Of a stretch of 8,796 nt of DNA, positions 1-6,751 are shown in pieces. Numbering within the stretch: position 1 is the first letter of the stretch; each line of letters starts with the position of its first letter. The stretch comes from Bacteroidaceae bacterium. Lineage in GTDB: Bacteria; Bacteroidota; Bacteroidia; Bacteroidales; Bacteroidaceae. Location: assembly GCA_017557475.1 (NCBI GenBank), contig JAFYYO010000392.1, positions 1 through 8,796 on the forward strand, written 5' to 3'. The position numbers and the translations under genes were made by a program. Under the pieces are notes generated by a model. The model ran no database searches. It saw nothing but the letters and a program-made list of their open reading frames with translations, and was not told the DNA's origin.

Positions 1-1
1 C

Positions 2-2116
2 AGCGTGCCTCACGGCATCTACAATCAAAGGTTTAATCTCTCGATTACCTCGCCCATACAGGATGGCATCGTCTATTATACCGACGACGGTAGCGACCCG
101 AGAGAGAAAGGACTAATCTACGAGGGCGCACTCGACATCAGTACCACGACCGTAGTTCGCTCGGCTGTGCTCGTCTCGGACACCATTTGGAGCGATGTCA
201 CAACGGCTTCATACATCTTCCCCAATAGCCTTCTGTCTCAAGGAAACAAGCCTGAGGGCTATCCCCAATACTGGGGCAAATACTGCCAAATCTCGGGAAC
301 TGCCATCGCCGACTACGAGATGGACCCAGAGATAACAGGCAACAAGACTTATTCTCCCTTTGTCACCGAAGGCATTACGACGCTTCCAATCGTCTCCTTG
401 GTGACCGACAGGGACAATCTCTTCAACCGAGAAAACGACTCGATAAAGGGGGGAATCTATATTTATACCGGCTGTCCCGTCGGAGATGGAACGGGAAGAG
501 GGTGGGAGAGACCTGTCTCCTTCGAGATGATAGGCGGTGAGGCCAACCACAACCTCACGGTAAACTGCTGCCTGAAACTGCACGGCGGACACGGACGACT
601 GCCTGAAAAGAACCCCAAACACGCGTTTCGTCTGCACTTCAAGAGTGAATACGGACCTAAGAAACTCAAGTATTCCGTCTTCGGAGACCGTGCTCCGAAA
701 CGCTTCAATGCACTTGTCCTACGCACTTTCTTCGGGTATTCATGGCAGCATTGGGACAACTCCCAACGCAACAAAGCACAATATGCCCGCGACCTATGGA
801 CGCGAGAAACACAGGCTAAGTTTGGCGACCCCATCAGCACAGGACAGTATGTCCATCTCTTTCTCAATGGGCTTTACTGGGGAATGTACAACTTGTGCGA
901 ACGCGTAAGCGATGATTTCTGCATGGCTCACTTTGGTGGTACGGAGGAAGACTGGGATGTGACAGAAGTCGATGGCGGTGCAGGACAGTATCATGCCGCG
1001 ATTCCCACTTACGGAACTATCGATGCTTGGAACCAGATGGCCGACCTCATCTACGCACTTCCCAACCATTCGAGCTACATGCACCTCATCGGTTGCGGTT
1101 CCGACGGCAAGCCAAACGATAAGTATCCGAAGTTGCTCGAGGTCGATAACTTCATTCACTACATGCTCATCAACCTCTACGGCGGCAATACCGACTGGGA
1201 TCATCATAACTGGTATGCTTACAGGAACCGCTTCTGGGAAGACGAGGGCTTCCGCTTCATCTGCTGGGATTCGGAGAATGTGCTCGTCTCGCCAACGCAA
1301 GACCTTACCTCGAAGAACAATCGCGGCTGCCCGACAGGCTTCCTGAATCGCTTGATGAAGCAAGGCATCTTTGCCCATCGCTTCCATGAAGAAGCTTGGC
1401 GAGCACTCACTCATGGAGGCCCGTTGACGCCAGAATCTGCCCTCGCCACTTGGGACAGCTTGGCAAGTGTAATCGAGCTGGCTTTGTGGGATGAGGCTGC
1501 TCGCTGGGGGGATTATCGGAAAGACGTGCATCCCTACCAATCGCAGGGAGTCCTATATAAACCCGACGGAGCTTATGCGACAGAACGTCAGCGCTTGCTG
1601 AAACAGTATTTCCCAGTCAGAACGAACAACGTCATTCAACAACTTCGCAACAAAGGCTGGCTTCCCAATGCCGAGGCTCCTGCTCTCTTCATCGACGACA
1701 TTGAGATAGGCTACGGACTTCAGCCGTATTATACGGAAAGTAGGCTGACCATGACTGGCACGAACATATATTATACGCTCGATGGAAGTGCGCCTGTCAA
1801 TTGGTTCAAAAATGACGACGGAGCGCTCTCGCCAACCGCCAAACCTTATACAGAAGGCGATAATGTGATGGCAGAGGTGCCCGAATGGACTCTCCCGGAC
1901 ACCATAACCTTGCGGGCAATCAGTAATGTCGATGGGGAATGGAGTCCTATCGTCAGCGTTCGGCTTGCCGTCGACAGCCCGACACTCGTGTCATTACCTC
2001 GACCGGAAAAGCCCAAGATGGAAGGACTCTTTGACCTCTCCGGTCGTCGTATCACGGCTCGCGACTTGCGACAGGGTATCTTTATCGTGAACGGAAAGAA
2101 GCGCGTAGTAAGATGA
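2..2116 (+). CDS. CotH kinase-family secreted protein, 5'-truncated by window edge
   Basis: The frame is open to the left edge, so the first GTG (position 5) is an internal Val codon and the N-terminus with its signal peptide is missing. Residues below count from that Val. Residues 3-71 (HGIYNQ..., YYTDDGSDP) look like a chitobiase/hexosaminidase C-terminal-type beta domain. Residues about 126-430 match a CotH kinase domain: TLPIVSLVTD start, LKLHGGHGR, the hallmark GLYWGMYNLCERVSDDF stretch (289-305) and CWDSENVL (420-427). A second YYTLDGSAP beta domain spans about 558-656. The C-terminus (GLFDLSGRRI..., GIFIVNGKK) resembles the type IX secretion sorting tails of Prevotella proteins, so a surface or secreted location is inferred. 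CotH of Bacillus phosphorylates spore-coat protein; the substrate here is unknown. The stop overlaps the downstream methyltransferase start by 4 nt. The family assignment is firm; the biological role is not known. Confidence 0.88.
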   Translation, partial: SVPHGIYNQRFNLSITSPIQDGIVYYTDDGSDPREKGLIYEGALDISTTTVVRSAVLVSDTIWSDVTTASYIFPNSLLSQGNKPEGYPQYWGKYCQISGTAIADYEMDPEITGNKTYSPFVTEGITTLPIVSLVTDRDNLFNRENDSIKGGIYIYTGCPVGDGTGRGWERPVSFEMIGGEANHNLTVNCCLKLHGGHGRLPEKNPKHAFRLHFKSEYGPKKLKYSVFGDRAPKRFNALVLRTFFGYSWQHWDNSQRNKAQYARDLWTRETQAKFGDPISTGQYVHLFLNGLYWGMYNLCERVSDDFCMAHFGGTEEDWDVTEVDGGAGQYHAAIPTYGTIDAWNQMADLIYALPNHSSYMHLIGCGSDGKPNDKYPKLLEVDNFIHYMLINLYGGNTDWDHHNWYAYRNRFWEDEGFRFICWDSENVLVSPTQDLTSKNNRGCPTGFLNRLMKQGIFAHRFHEEAWRALTHGGPLTPESALATWDSLASVIELALWDEAARWGDYRKDVHPYQSQGVLYKPDGAYATERQRLLKQYFPVRTNNVIQQLRNKGWLPNAEAPALFIDDIEIGYGLQPYYTESRLTMTGTNIYYTLDGSAPVNWFKNDDGALSPTAKPYTEGDNVMAEVPEWTLPDTITLRAISNVDGEWSPIVSVRLAVDSPTLVSLPRPEKPKMEGLFDLSGRRITARDLRQGIFIVNGKKRVVR

Positions 2117-2934
2117 GGTTGATAGAAATAACTTCTTTAGAAAGTCAGGAGCTTGGTGTTTACGGGACGCTAACGGAAGCTCAACTGCGCAACAGGCTTG
2201 AGCCGGAGAAGGGAATCTTCATCGCAGAAAGCCCAAAAGTGATAAGTGTGGCACTCGATGCAGGTCTCGAACCTATTTCTTTACTCTGCGAAAACAAGCA
2301 TATTGAGGGCGATGCCCGTGATATCATCGCTCGTTGTCCTGCGGATATGCCCGTCTATACCGGCAGCCGCGAACTCTTGGCACAGCTCACAGGCTACACT
2401 TTGACGCGTGGCGTGCTCTGCGCAATGCGGCGCCCCAAACCGCTTTCACCAGAAGAAGTTTGCAAGGAGGCTCGTCGTGTCGTAGTCCTTCACGGCGTTT
2501 GCGATACAACAAACGTCGGCGCCATCTTCCGATCGGCAGCAGCTCTCGGCATAGATGCCGTATTGATGACCCCAGACTCGTGCGACCCGTTGAATCGCAG
2601 AGCAGTTCGTGTCTCGATGGGAAGCGTCTTCCTCGTGCCTTGGACTTGGCTCGATTCGGAAGACGGAACACCCGTCGGCACCATTCATAAACTGAAGGAG
2701 ATGGGCTTCACGACTGCTGCGATGGCTCTCAGAAAAGATAACATCACCATCGACGATGCGCAGCTCAAGGCGACAGAGCGTTTGGCTCTCATCATGGGAA
2801 CTGAAGGCGACGGACTGCCAGAAGCAATCATTGATGCCTCGGACCTCGTTGTGAAGATTCCCATGCATCATGGCGTCGATAGCCTTAACGTGGGAAATGC
2901 CGCTGCAATTGCTTTCTGGGAGTTGACCCATTAA
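2113..2934 (+). CDS. TrmH/SpoU-family RNA 2'-O-ribose methyltransferase
   Basis: A 273-residue SPOUT methyltransferase predicted to transfer a methyl group from S-adenosylmethionine to a ribose 2'-OH in rRNA or tRNA, in the cytoplasm. All three SpoU motifs are visible. Motif 1 is NVGAIFRSAAALG (134-146), including the Arg expected in catalysis (R140). Motif 2 is IMGTEGDGLP (227-236). Motif 3 is IPMHHGVDSLNVGNAAAIA (249-267), which forms the cofactor-binding knot. The first ~110 residues form the substrate-binding-like N-terminal domain (FIAESPKVI). The ATG overlaps the CotH-gene stop in an ATGA arrangement, suggesting translational coupling, although the products have no obvious joint role. 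The start fits the family's usual N-terminus. The RNA target cannot be told from sequence, so no symbol is given (RlmB or TsnR-like are possible). Confidence 0.93.
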   Translation: MRLIEITSLESQELGVYGTLTEAQLRNRLEPEKGIFIAESPKVISVALDAGLEPISLLCENKHIEGDARDIIARCPADMPVYTGSRELLAQLTGYTLTRGVLCAMRRPKPLSPEEVCKEARRVVVLHGVCDTTNVGAIFRSAAALGIDAVLMTPDSCDPLNRRAVRVSMGSVFLVPWTWLDSEDGTPVGTIHKLKEMGFTTAAMALRKDNITIDDAQLKATERLALIMGTEGDGLPEAIIDASDLVVKIPMHHGVDSLNVGNAAAIAFWELTH

Positions 2935-2939
2935 GGCTT

Positions 2940-4730
2940 CTACATGTCGTACCTCAAGTTCTCCCAGTCGGTTTCCTGGTCGAGTTGAGCCATGAAGTCG
3001 TCGAGCACAGATTGGTCAATGTCGCCAAGTTCGAACTCTTTTTGTGCATCTTTGCGAATCTCGGCAATCCAAGCACGACGGGCTTGCACGTAATCCTCAT
3101 GAACTCGGGCAGCCGTCTCTTCCGTTATCTCGTCGATGCCGTAGTATTCACAAATAAGGCGATAGCTCCAAGCCCAGCGGTACTCGGCATAGTTGTCGTT
3201 TGCCTTCACGAACTCTTCCCTGATTGCTGAGATGCTGTCGAGTGTCCCGTCCTTAATCGCGGCGACAATTCTTTGCTCTTCACTCAGGGGAATAAGCAAG
3301 CCGCTCAAGTCGCTCCATTTGCCCGTACCTGTGGATGATTGAGGGCGCTCCAAGCGATGTCGCTTCATAACGGCACCCATGTAGATGCGCAAAGCGATGT
3401 CGTAGTACTTGATACCCTTTTTGAGCGACGAGTTCTTGATGACATAATCGTGGAAGTTATAAGTCTCCACGTCGCCCGATACCTCGCGAAGCGCCTCGAG
3501 TGTCCGTTTTGCCACCATGATGCCGCCTACCGAGAAAGGAGAAAGCCAGTCGAAGTTGACGATGGAGTTCTTGCCTCTGTCGTGTCGCTTGTCGCGCTTC
3601 GGCCACTTGCGTATGTCGCGATAAAGCCCGACAGTAGTGAGGTTGCGGCCTGGCACGAGGTACATGTCGTCGCCATAAGCAATGAGATATGAGAAAGGCA
3701 GTTTATGCGTGTCAGGATGATGCATGAGTTTGCCGAAGCAGACGCTGAAGGTACCGATGCGGGCAGGCAACAGGACGTAGCTTCCGCTGGCTGTCTTCGT
3801 GCCCCTCTCAAGCACGCCCCAATGCATCGGCCCCATCTTGTAAGCGTGGTTCGAGAAGTTGGTTCCCGAGCCCGCATTATAGAATGAGAACATGCCTCCG
3901 ATGAGGAGCGAACTCTTATGATGCGAGGCTGAGAAGGGACCGCAGAAGGCTGCGCAAGCCTCTCCATTACTCATAAAGCAGTTGGCAAAGAAGAGACTAT
4001 TCTCGGCAGTAAAGCCATCGGTTATCTTGCAGGCCTCGCCCACGAAGCAATTCTCCAGCTTGGATGCGTTCGTGATGCTTGAACCGTTGTATATCACGGA
4101 GTTCTGACAGATAACACCAACGCCAATTGTTACGGCGGCGCCATGTATGCTCTTCAGTGTGCAGTCACGGAGTCGGAAGGCACCATCAATGATGCAGCCG
4201 TCGCTGATGTGGCAGTTGGTGATGTCGTGAACAGAGATGATGCGGACATCATTGCCAATCGTGGTAACAGAGAGACTGTGTTCTGCGATGCTCTTTATGA
4301 CGAGTCGACGCACGATGTCGGTAAACTCCTGGTCTTGCTCATACTTGACCATTAGAGATGCGAGCTGCGAGTTGAGGCCGTCGAAAATCATGACGTTGCC
4401 ATCGCCTACTTCGTTGAGGACGGAAATGACGTGCCCTTCGCCAAAGGAAGCATCGGGAGTTGTGTTGATTTGGCCGACGTCCTCGATGAGACAGTCGTTG
4501 CCGATGACGCAGTTGCGCAGTGTAGCCCGACGAATGCCGCTGTGCTTCGTGAAGCCTTCACTCAGTTCTATCTTTTTGTTGAAGGAGCCCAGAAAAACCT
4601 CTCCGTAGAAGTTTGTCTCTCGTATATGGTCGCTGCAGAAGTCGTCTGCCACAGTGATGCCTTGCCAGTCTTCTGCCGTGCAACCCTGACTCTCGAGAGC
4701 TGCAATCTCACTTTCGCTAAGTTTCCTCAT
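2940..4730 (-). CDS. DUF4954-family left-handed beta-helix protein
   Basis: A 596-residue protein that I recognise as the Bacteroidota family DUF4954. Residues about 45-265 show imperfect hexapeptide-type repeats (LRNCVIGNDCLIEDV at 71-85, TNCHISDGCIIDGAFRLRDC at 171-190, SVIYNGSSITNASKLENCFVG), the pattern of a left-handed parallel beta-helix as in acyl- and nucleotidyl-sugar transferases. The conserved middle (SASHHKSSLLIGGMFSFYNAG 268-288, NHAYKMGPMHWGVLERGTK 294-312, SFSVGG-like 398-403) is followed by a helical C-terminal third (about 405-596). There is no signal peptide, so it is probably cytoplasmic. By analogy with other beta-helix hexapeptide proteins it may bind a nucleotide-sugar or acyl donor, but no function is established to my knowledge. 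It is convergent with the methyltransferase gene (5-nt gap) and divergent from queD, sharing a palindromic promoter region. Confidence 0.88.
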   Translation of the reverse strand: MRKLSESEIAALESQGCTAEDWQGITVADDFCSDHIRETNFYGEVFLGSFNKKIELSEGFTKHSGIRRATLRNCVIGNDCLIEDVGQINTTPDASFGEGHVISVLNEVGDGNVMIFDGLNSQLASLMVKYEQDQEFTDIVRRLVIKSIAEHSLSVTTIGNDVRIISVHDITNCHISDGCIIDGAFRLRDCTLKSIHGAAVTIGVGVICQNSVIYNGSSITNASKLENCFVGEACKITDGFTAENSLFFANCFMSNGEACAAFCGPFSASHHKSSLLIGGMFSFYNAGSGTNFSNHAYKMGPMHWGVLERGTKTASGSYVLLPARIGTFSVCFGKLMHHPDTHKLPFSYLIAYGDDMYLVPGRNLTTVGLYRDIRKWPKRDKRHDRGKNSIVNFDWLSPFSVGGIMVAKRTLEALREVSGDVETYNFHDYVIKNSSLKKGIKYYDIALRIYMGAVMKRHRLERPQSSTGTGKWSDLSGLLIPLSEEQRIVAAIKDGTLDSISAIREEFVKANDNYAEYRWAWSYRLICEYYGIDEITEETAARVHEDYVQARRAWIAEIRKDAQKEFELGDIDQSVLDDFMAQLDQETDWENLRYDM

Positions 4731-4769
4731 AAACTAATCTTTTTACCCTGATAAAATGCTTTCAGCATG

Positions 4770-4777
4770 CAAAAGTA
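4770..4777 (-). promoter_or_regulatory. -7 box for the DUF4954 gene
   Basis: Reading the minus strand, TACTTTTG fits the Bacteroidota -7 consensus TAnnTTTG and ends 39 nt before the DUF4954 start codon. It sits inside the left arm of the inverted repeat described separately. No clear TTTG (-33) element lies at the usual spacing. The call rests on the consensus match and its position. Confidence 0.55.
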
Positions 4778-4790
4778 CGAAATAAATTTG

Positions 4791-4818
4791 GATTAGGGAT
4801 TAGAGATTAGGGATTATT
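4791..4818. repeat. Four tandem 7-bp GATTAGR-type repeats
   Basis: The heptamers are GATTAGG, GATTAGA, GATTAGG and GATTATT, head to tail. The last one enters the right arm of the inverted repeat. They occupy the space where the -33 regions of both divergent promoters should lie. A change in copy number would therefore move the two -7 boxes relative to upstream DNA. Confidence 0.85.
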
Positions 4819-4821
4819 TCG

Positions 4822-4829
4822 TACCTTTG
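4822..4829 (+). promoter_or_regulatory. -7 box for queD-queE
   Basis: TACCTTTG fits the Bacteroidota TAnnTTTG consensus and ends 16 nt before the queD ATG, implying a leader of only about 10 nt. The -33 position falls in the heptamer repeats, where only TTAG (4800-4803, 18-nt gap) resembles TTTG. Confidence 0.6.
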
Positions 4830-4845
4830 CAAAAACTTTTGCATT

Positions 4846-5178
4846 ATGTACTATATAAGTAAGAGAATGGTGATATCGGCCAGCCACCGCTTGGAGCTGT
4901 CGTATCCCAGCAAGTGCAGTCAGCTGCACGGGCACAATTGGACCATCACGGTTTATTGCAAGGCTAAGGAACTCAATAAGGACGGAATGGTCATCGACTT
5001 CAAACTCATCAAGCAGAAGATTGAGTCGCAGCTCGACCATGCGAACCTCAACGAAGTGCTTCCCTGCAACCCGACTGCCGAGAACATCGCCAAGTGGGTG
5101 TGCGACCAACTACCTGAGTGCTATCGTGTTGATGTGCAGGAGAGCGAGGGAAACATCGCAACTTACGAAGAAGACTGA
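4846..5178 (+). CDS. queD: 6-carboxy-5,6,7,8-tetrahydropterin synthase (QueD)
   Basis: A 110-residue member of the PTPS/QueD family. The enzyme converts 7,8-dihydroneopterin triphosphate to 6-carboxytetrahydropterin, the second step towards 7-deazaguanines such as queuosine, in the cytoplasm. The zinc ligands are visible: His14 in SASHRL, and His28 and His30 in LHGHNW. The catalytic Cys is C24 in PSKCSQLHGH. VIDF (49-52) and LDHANLNE (63-70, with catalytic His65) follow, then PTAEN (77-81) and a C-terminal Glu region (ESEG, 99-102) for pterin binding. The Cys next to the HGH motif and the adjoining queE favour QueD over a mammalian-type 6-pyruvoyl-tetrahydropterin synthase. The length is normal for the short bacterial form. 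The stop and the queE start overlap by one base (TGATG), indicating a coupled two-gene operon. Confidence 0.95.
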   Translation: MYYISKRMVISASHRLELSYPSKCSQLHGHNWTITVYCKAKELNKDGMVIDFKLIKQKIESQLDHANLNEVLPCNPTAENIAKWVCDQLPECYRVDVQESEGNIATYEED

Positions 5179-5777
5179 TGAGGGTAAACGAGACGTTTGT
5201 TTCTTTGCAGGGCGAAGGGTACTTCACCGGTACGCCTGCCTTTTTCCTTCGTTTTGCGGGATGCAACCTTGAGTGTCCTTTCTGCGACACTGATCATCAG
5301 TCCTACAAGGAGAGGAGTGAGGAGGAGATTGTCGAGGAAGCAAGCCGTCACAAGCCTCGCCACATCGTCGTTACAGGCGGCGAACCTGCCTTGCAACTCA
5401 CGCAGTCGCTCGTCGATAAGCTCCACGAAGCAGGCTTCTTCATTCAGGTCGAGACGAACGGCACTCTGCCTCTGCCAGAAGGAATCGATTGGGTGACGTG
5501 CTCGCCGAAAAGCCCCCTCCCTGCCTCCCCCATGAGGGAGGACTTAAAGGTTGATGAACTGAAAGTCCTCTTTATGGGCGACGGCTCAGACCCAGACAGC
5601 ATACTTGAATCACTCCCCCTCGGGGGAGAAGGAGGGGGGCTGCTTTTCCTCCAGCCCCTCGATACAGGTGATGAGGAGAAAAACCGCATCATCCTTCGCG
5701 ACACAATTGCATACATCTTAGAACATCCCAAGTGGTCGCTTTCCCTGCAAACGCACAAGATGCTTGGGATTAAGTGA
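5178..5777 (+). CDS. queE: 7-carboxy-7-deazaguanine synthase (QueE), with repeat-derived insertions
   Basis: A 199-residue radical SAM enzyme that rearranges QueD's product, 6-carboxytetrahydropterin, into 7-carboxy-7-deazaguanine. The [4Fe-4S] cysteines are C29, C33 and C36 in GCNLECPFCDTDH (CxxxCxxC). LQGEG (10-14) marks the substrate-binding N-terminus, TGGEPALQ (66-73) the SAM-binding GGE-type motif, and ETNGT (92-96), SPK (109-111) and FLQPLD (157-162) the later conserved strands. Between SPK and VDELKV, and just before LLFLQP, lie stretches rich in Pro/Leu and Gly (SPLPASPMRED and SLPLGGEGGG). They are encoded by inverted copies of a palindromic repeat and are not expected in the family. 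All core motifs remain, so the enzyme is probably active with two enlarged surface loops. It is co-transcribed with queD. No queC or queF is in the window. Confidence 0.94.
   Translation: MRVNETFVSLQGEGYFTGTPAFFLRFAGCNLECPFCDTDHQSYKERSEEEIVEEASRHKPRHIVVTGGEPALQLTQSLVDKLHEAGFFIQVETNGTLPLPEGIDWVTCSPKSPLPASPMREDLKVDELKVLFMGDGSDPDSILESLPLGGEGGGLLFLQPLDTGDEEKNRIILRDTIAYILEHPKWSLSLQTHKMLGIK
5507..5550 (+). repeat. C-rich palindromic repeat, copy 1, inside queE
   Basis: It begins AAAAGCCCCCTCC, then contains the dyad CCTCCC...GGGAGG (5524-5542), and ends ACTTAAAGG. It aligns in inverted orientation with copy 2, sharing AAAAGC, a CCCCCTCC block, TCCCCC and a GAGGG-type block. It is read in frame and encodes about 11-13 non-conserved residues. 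It looks like a small dispersed REP/MITE-like element that entered the gene without breaking the frame. Confidence 0.7.
5611..5650 (-). repeat. Palindromic repeat, copy 2 (inverted), inside queE
   Basis: Its core, CTCCCCC-TC-GGGGGAG (5613-5628), is a perfect 7-bp inverted repeat, followed by GGAGGGGGGCTGCTTTT, the reverse complement of the start of copy 1. It encodes the Gly-rich stretch before LLFLQP. The two copies face each other across about 60 bp of genuine queE sequence and could pair into one long stem. Confidence 0.7.
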
Positions 5778-5786
5778 AACTAAAAG

Positions 5787-5810
5787 AAGCGCTATTCGCT
5801 TATTGTTTTC
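5787..5810 (+). terminator. Weak candidate terminator after queE
   Basis: AAGCG-CTATT-CGCTT forms a 5-bp stem with a 5-nt loop starting 9 nt after the queE stop, followed by the T-rich ATTGTTTTC. The stem is short and the T-run interrupted, so this is a modest candidate. Confidence 0.3.
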
Positions 5811-5863
5811 TTCTGAATGGACGCCCCCACCATCCTTCTCGCCTCGCCTTTTCTGCATAATCT

Positions 5864-5895
5864 GTTGCAATTTCGCAAAATAATCAATAAATTTG
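5864..5895 (+). promoter_or_regulatory. Promoter for the lipoprotein pair
   Basis: GTTG (5864-5867, three of four matches to the -33 TTTG) is followed 20 nt later by TAAATTTG (5888-5895), a match to the Bacteroidota TAnnTTTG -7 box. It would start transcription near 5902, giving a leader of about 60 nt before the ATG at 5962. The intergenic stretch 5811-5863 shows nothing else I recognise. Confidence 0.5.
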
Positions 5896-5961
5896 CTCTC
5901 AGATTGTTACAAATCGCAAGGTCATGCGTTATATAAATATAAAATAGAAGGCATATATATT

Positions 5962-6747
5962 ATGAAGCAAACCATCATCACTCTCCTCCTCGTTCTCGTT
6001 GCTATGGTAGTATCATGCAATGGTCGTAATGCTTGCGAACAACAAGAAAATAACGCAGACATGTGTGAGATAATTCACTCAACAGAACAGGCACAAACAT
6101 TCTCTCCAGCCATGGAGGATACCATCGATGTTGTCATTACAGGCACTACACCCAGTACCGATGACAACGTATTGGTAATGCCTTATGCTCCGCCCTATGA
6201 AGGTGAGAATTTCCCTATCAAGGACGGACAATCCAAAGTTACAGGCCGACTGCCACGAAACACTTTTATTCAGATAGGCGACTATGCTGATAACGACCTT
6301 CGCTTCATAGTAGAAGAAACGCCAACCCATATCAATCTTGCCACAGGCGAAGTAACAGGTAGCGAACTACAGAAACGTTTCATCCGTTGCCAGTTACGAG
6401 AGCGGGAGATAGAAAAGAAGATGAAGCCGTGGTGGGATAGTTTCAGCGAAGAAGAACAATATAGGATTATCTTCATGAGCACGGGCAAGCAACAGATACA
6501 ATCGGCACAAGACAGCACAAACCTGAAGATATTTGAGGACTATAAACACGATATGGATGCTGTAGTCCGTCAGATTATCCGTGAGAACCAGGAAAACATC
6601 ATCCCTGCATGGTATATCTATGTGCATTGGGGAGAACTTACTTCCAAAGAGGCAGAAGAGTTCATGCGTGAAGATGCGCCCTATGCCCATCATCCTCTTA
6701 TGGAGCGACCATGGAAGATGTATTGGAACAAGATTAAGTCTGAATAA
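5962..6747 (+). CDS. DUF4369-like lipoprotein lacking a thioredoxin domain
   Basis: A 261-residue predicted lipoprotein. The chosen ATG gives a typical signal peptide (MKQTIITLLLVLVAMVVSC) with lipobox V-V-S-C and lipidated Cys19. An upstream in-frame TTG at 5893 would overlap the candidate promoter and bury the signal, so it is rejected. Residues about 53-135 resemble the DUF4369 beta domain found at the N-terminus of Bacteroidota TlpA-type thioredoxin proteins (VVITGTTP, PIKDGQSKVTGRLP, FIVEETPTHINLATGEVTGSELQKRF). A helical segment follows (RFIRCQLREREIEKKM, DYKHDMDAVVRQIIRENQENIIPAWYIY, ELTSKEAEEFMRE...HHPLM). In that family a CxxC thioredoxin domain normally comes next; here the protein ends, so it may be a truncated or stand-alone form. 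It is probably anchored in an envelope membrane. Its function is unknown. The next gene begins 4 nt after its stop. Confidence 0.8.
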   Translation: MKQTIITLLLVLVAMVVSCNGRNACEQQENNADMCEIIHSTEQAQTFSPAMEDTIDVVITGTTPSTDDNVLVMPYAPPYEGENFPIKDGQSKVTGRLPRNTFIQIGDYADNDLRFIVEETPTHINLATGEVTGSELQKRFIRCQLREREIEKKMKPWWDSFSEEEQYRIIFMSTGKQQIQSAQDSTNLKIFEDYKHDMDAVVRQIIRENQENIIPAWYIYVHWGELTSKEAEEFMREDAPYAHHPLMERPWKMYWNKIKSE

Positions 6748-6751
6748 TTAA

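Larger units (their letters stand above)
4769..4830. repeat. Inverted repeat spanning the divergent promoters
   Basis: The left arm (4769-4787) and right arm (4812-4830) are inverted copies matching at 16 of 19 positions; both contain ATTTCGTAC when read outward, followed by the -7 box on each strand. The arms are separated by 24 nt. The symmetry places one TAnnTTTG box on each strand (TACTTTTG outward left, TACCTTTG outward right). It may be an operator for a dimeric regulator acting on both genes, or a duplicated and inverted promoter. The repeat itself is directly visible; the regulatory role is inferred. Confidence 0.7.

Noticed and set aside
794..1540. Long minus-strand open frame (248 codons) inside the CotH gene
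   Set aside because: It is a shadow of a well-supported plus-strand gene with clear CotH and secretion-tail motifs; its own translation shows no recognisable domain.
2935..2939. Terminator between the convergent methyltransferase and DUF4954 genes
   Set aside because: Only 5 nt separate the two stops and no stable hairpin with a T-run was seen at the junction.
5893..5961. Upstream TTG start for the DUF4369 lipoprotein
   Set aside because: It overlaps the TAAATTTG promoter box and would place 23 polar residues before a clear lipoprotein signal peptide.
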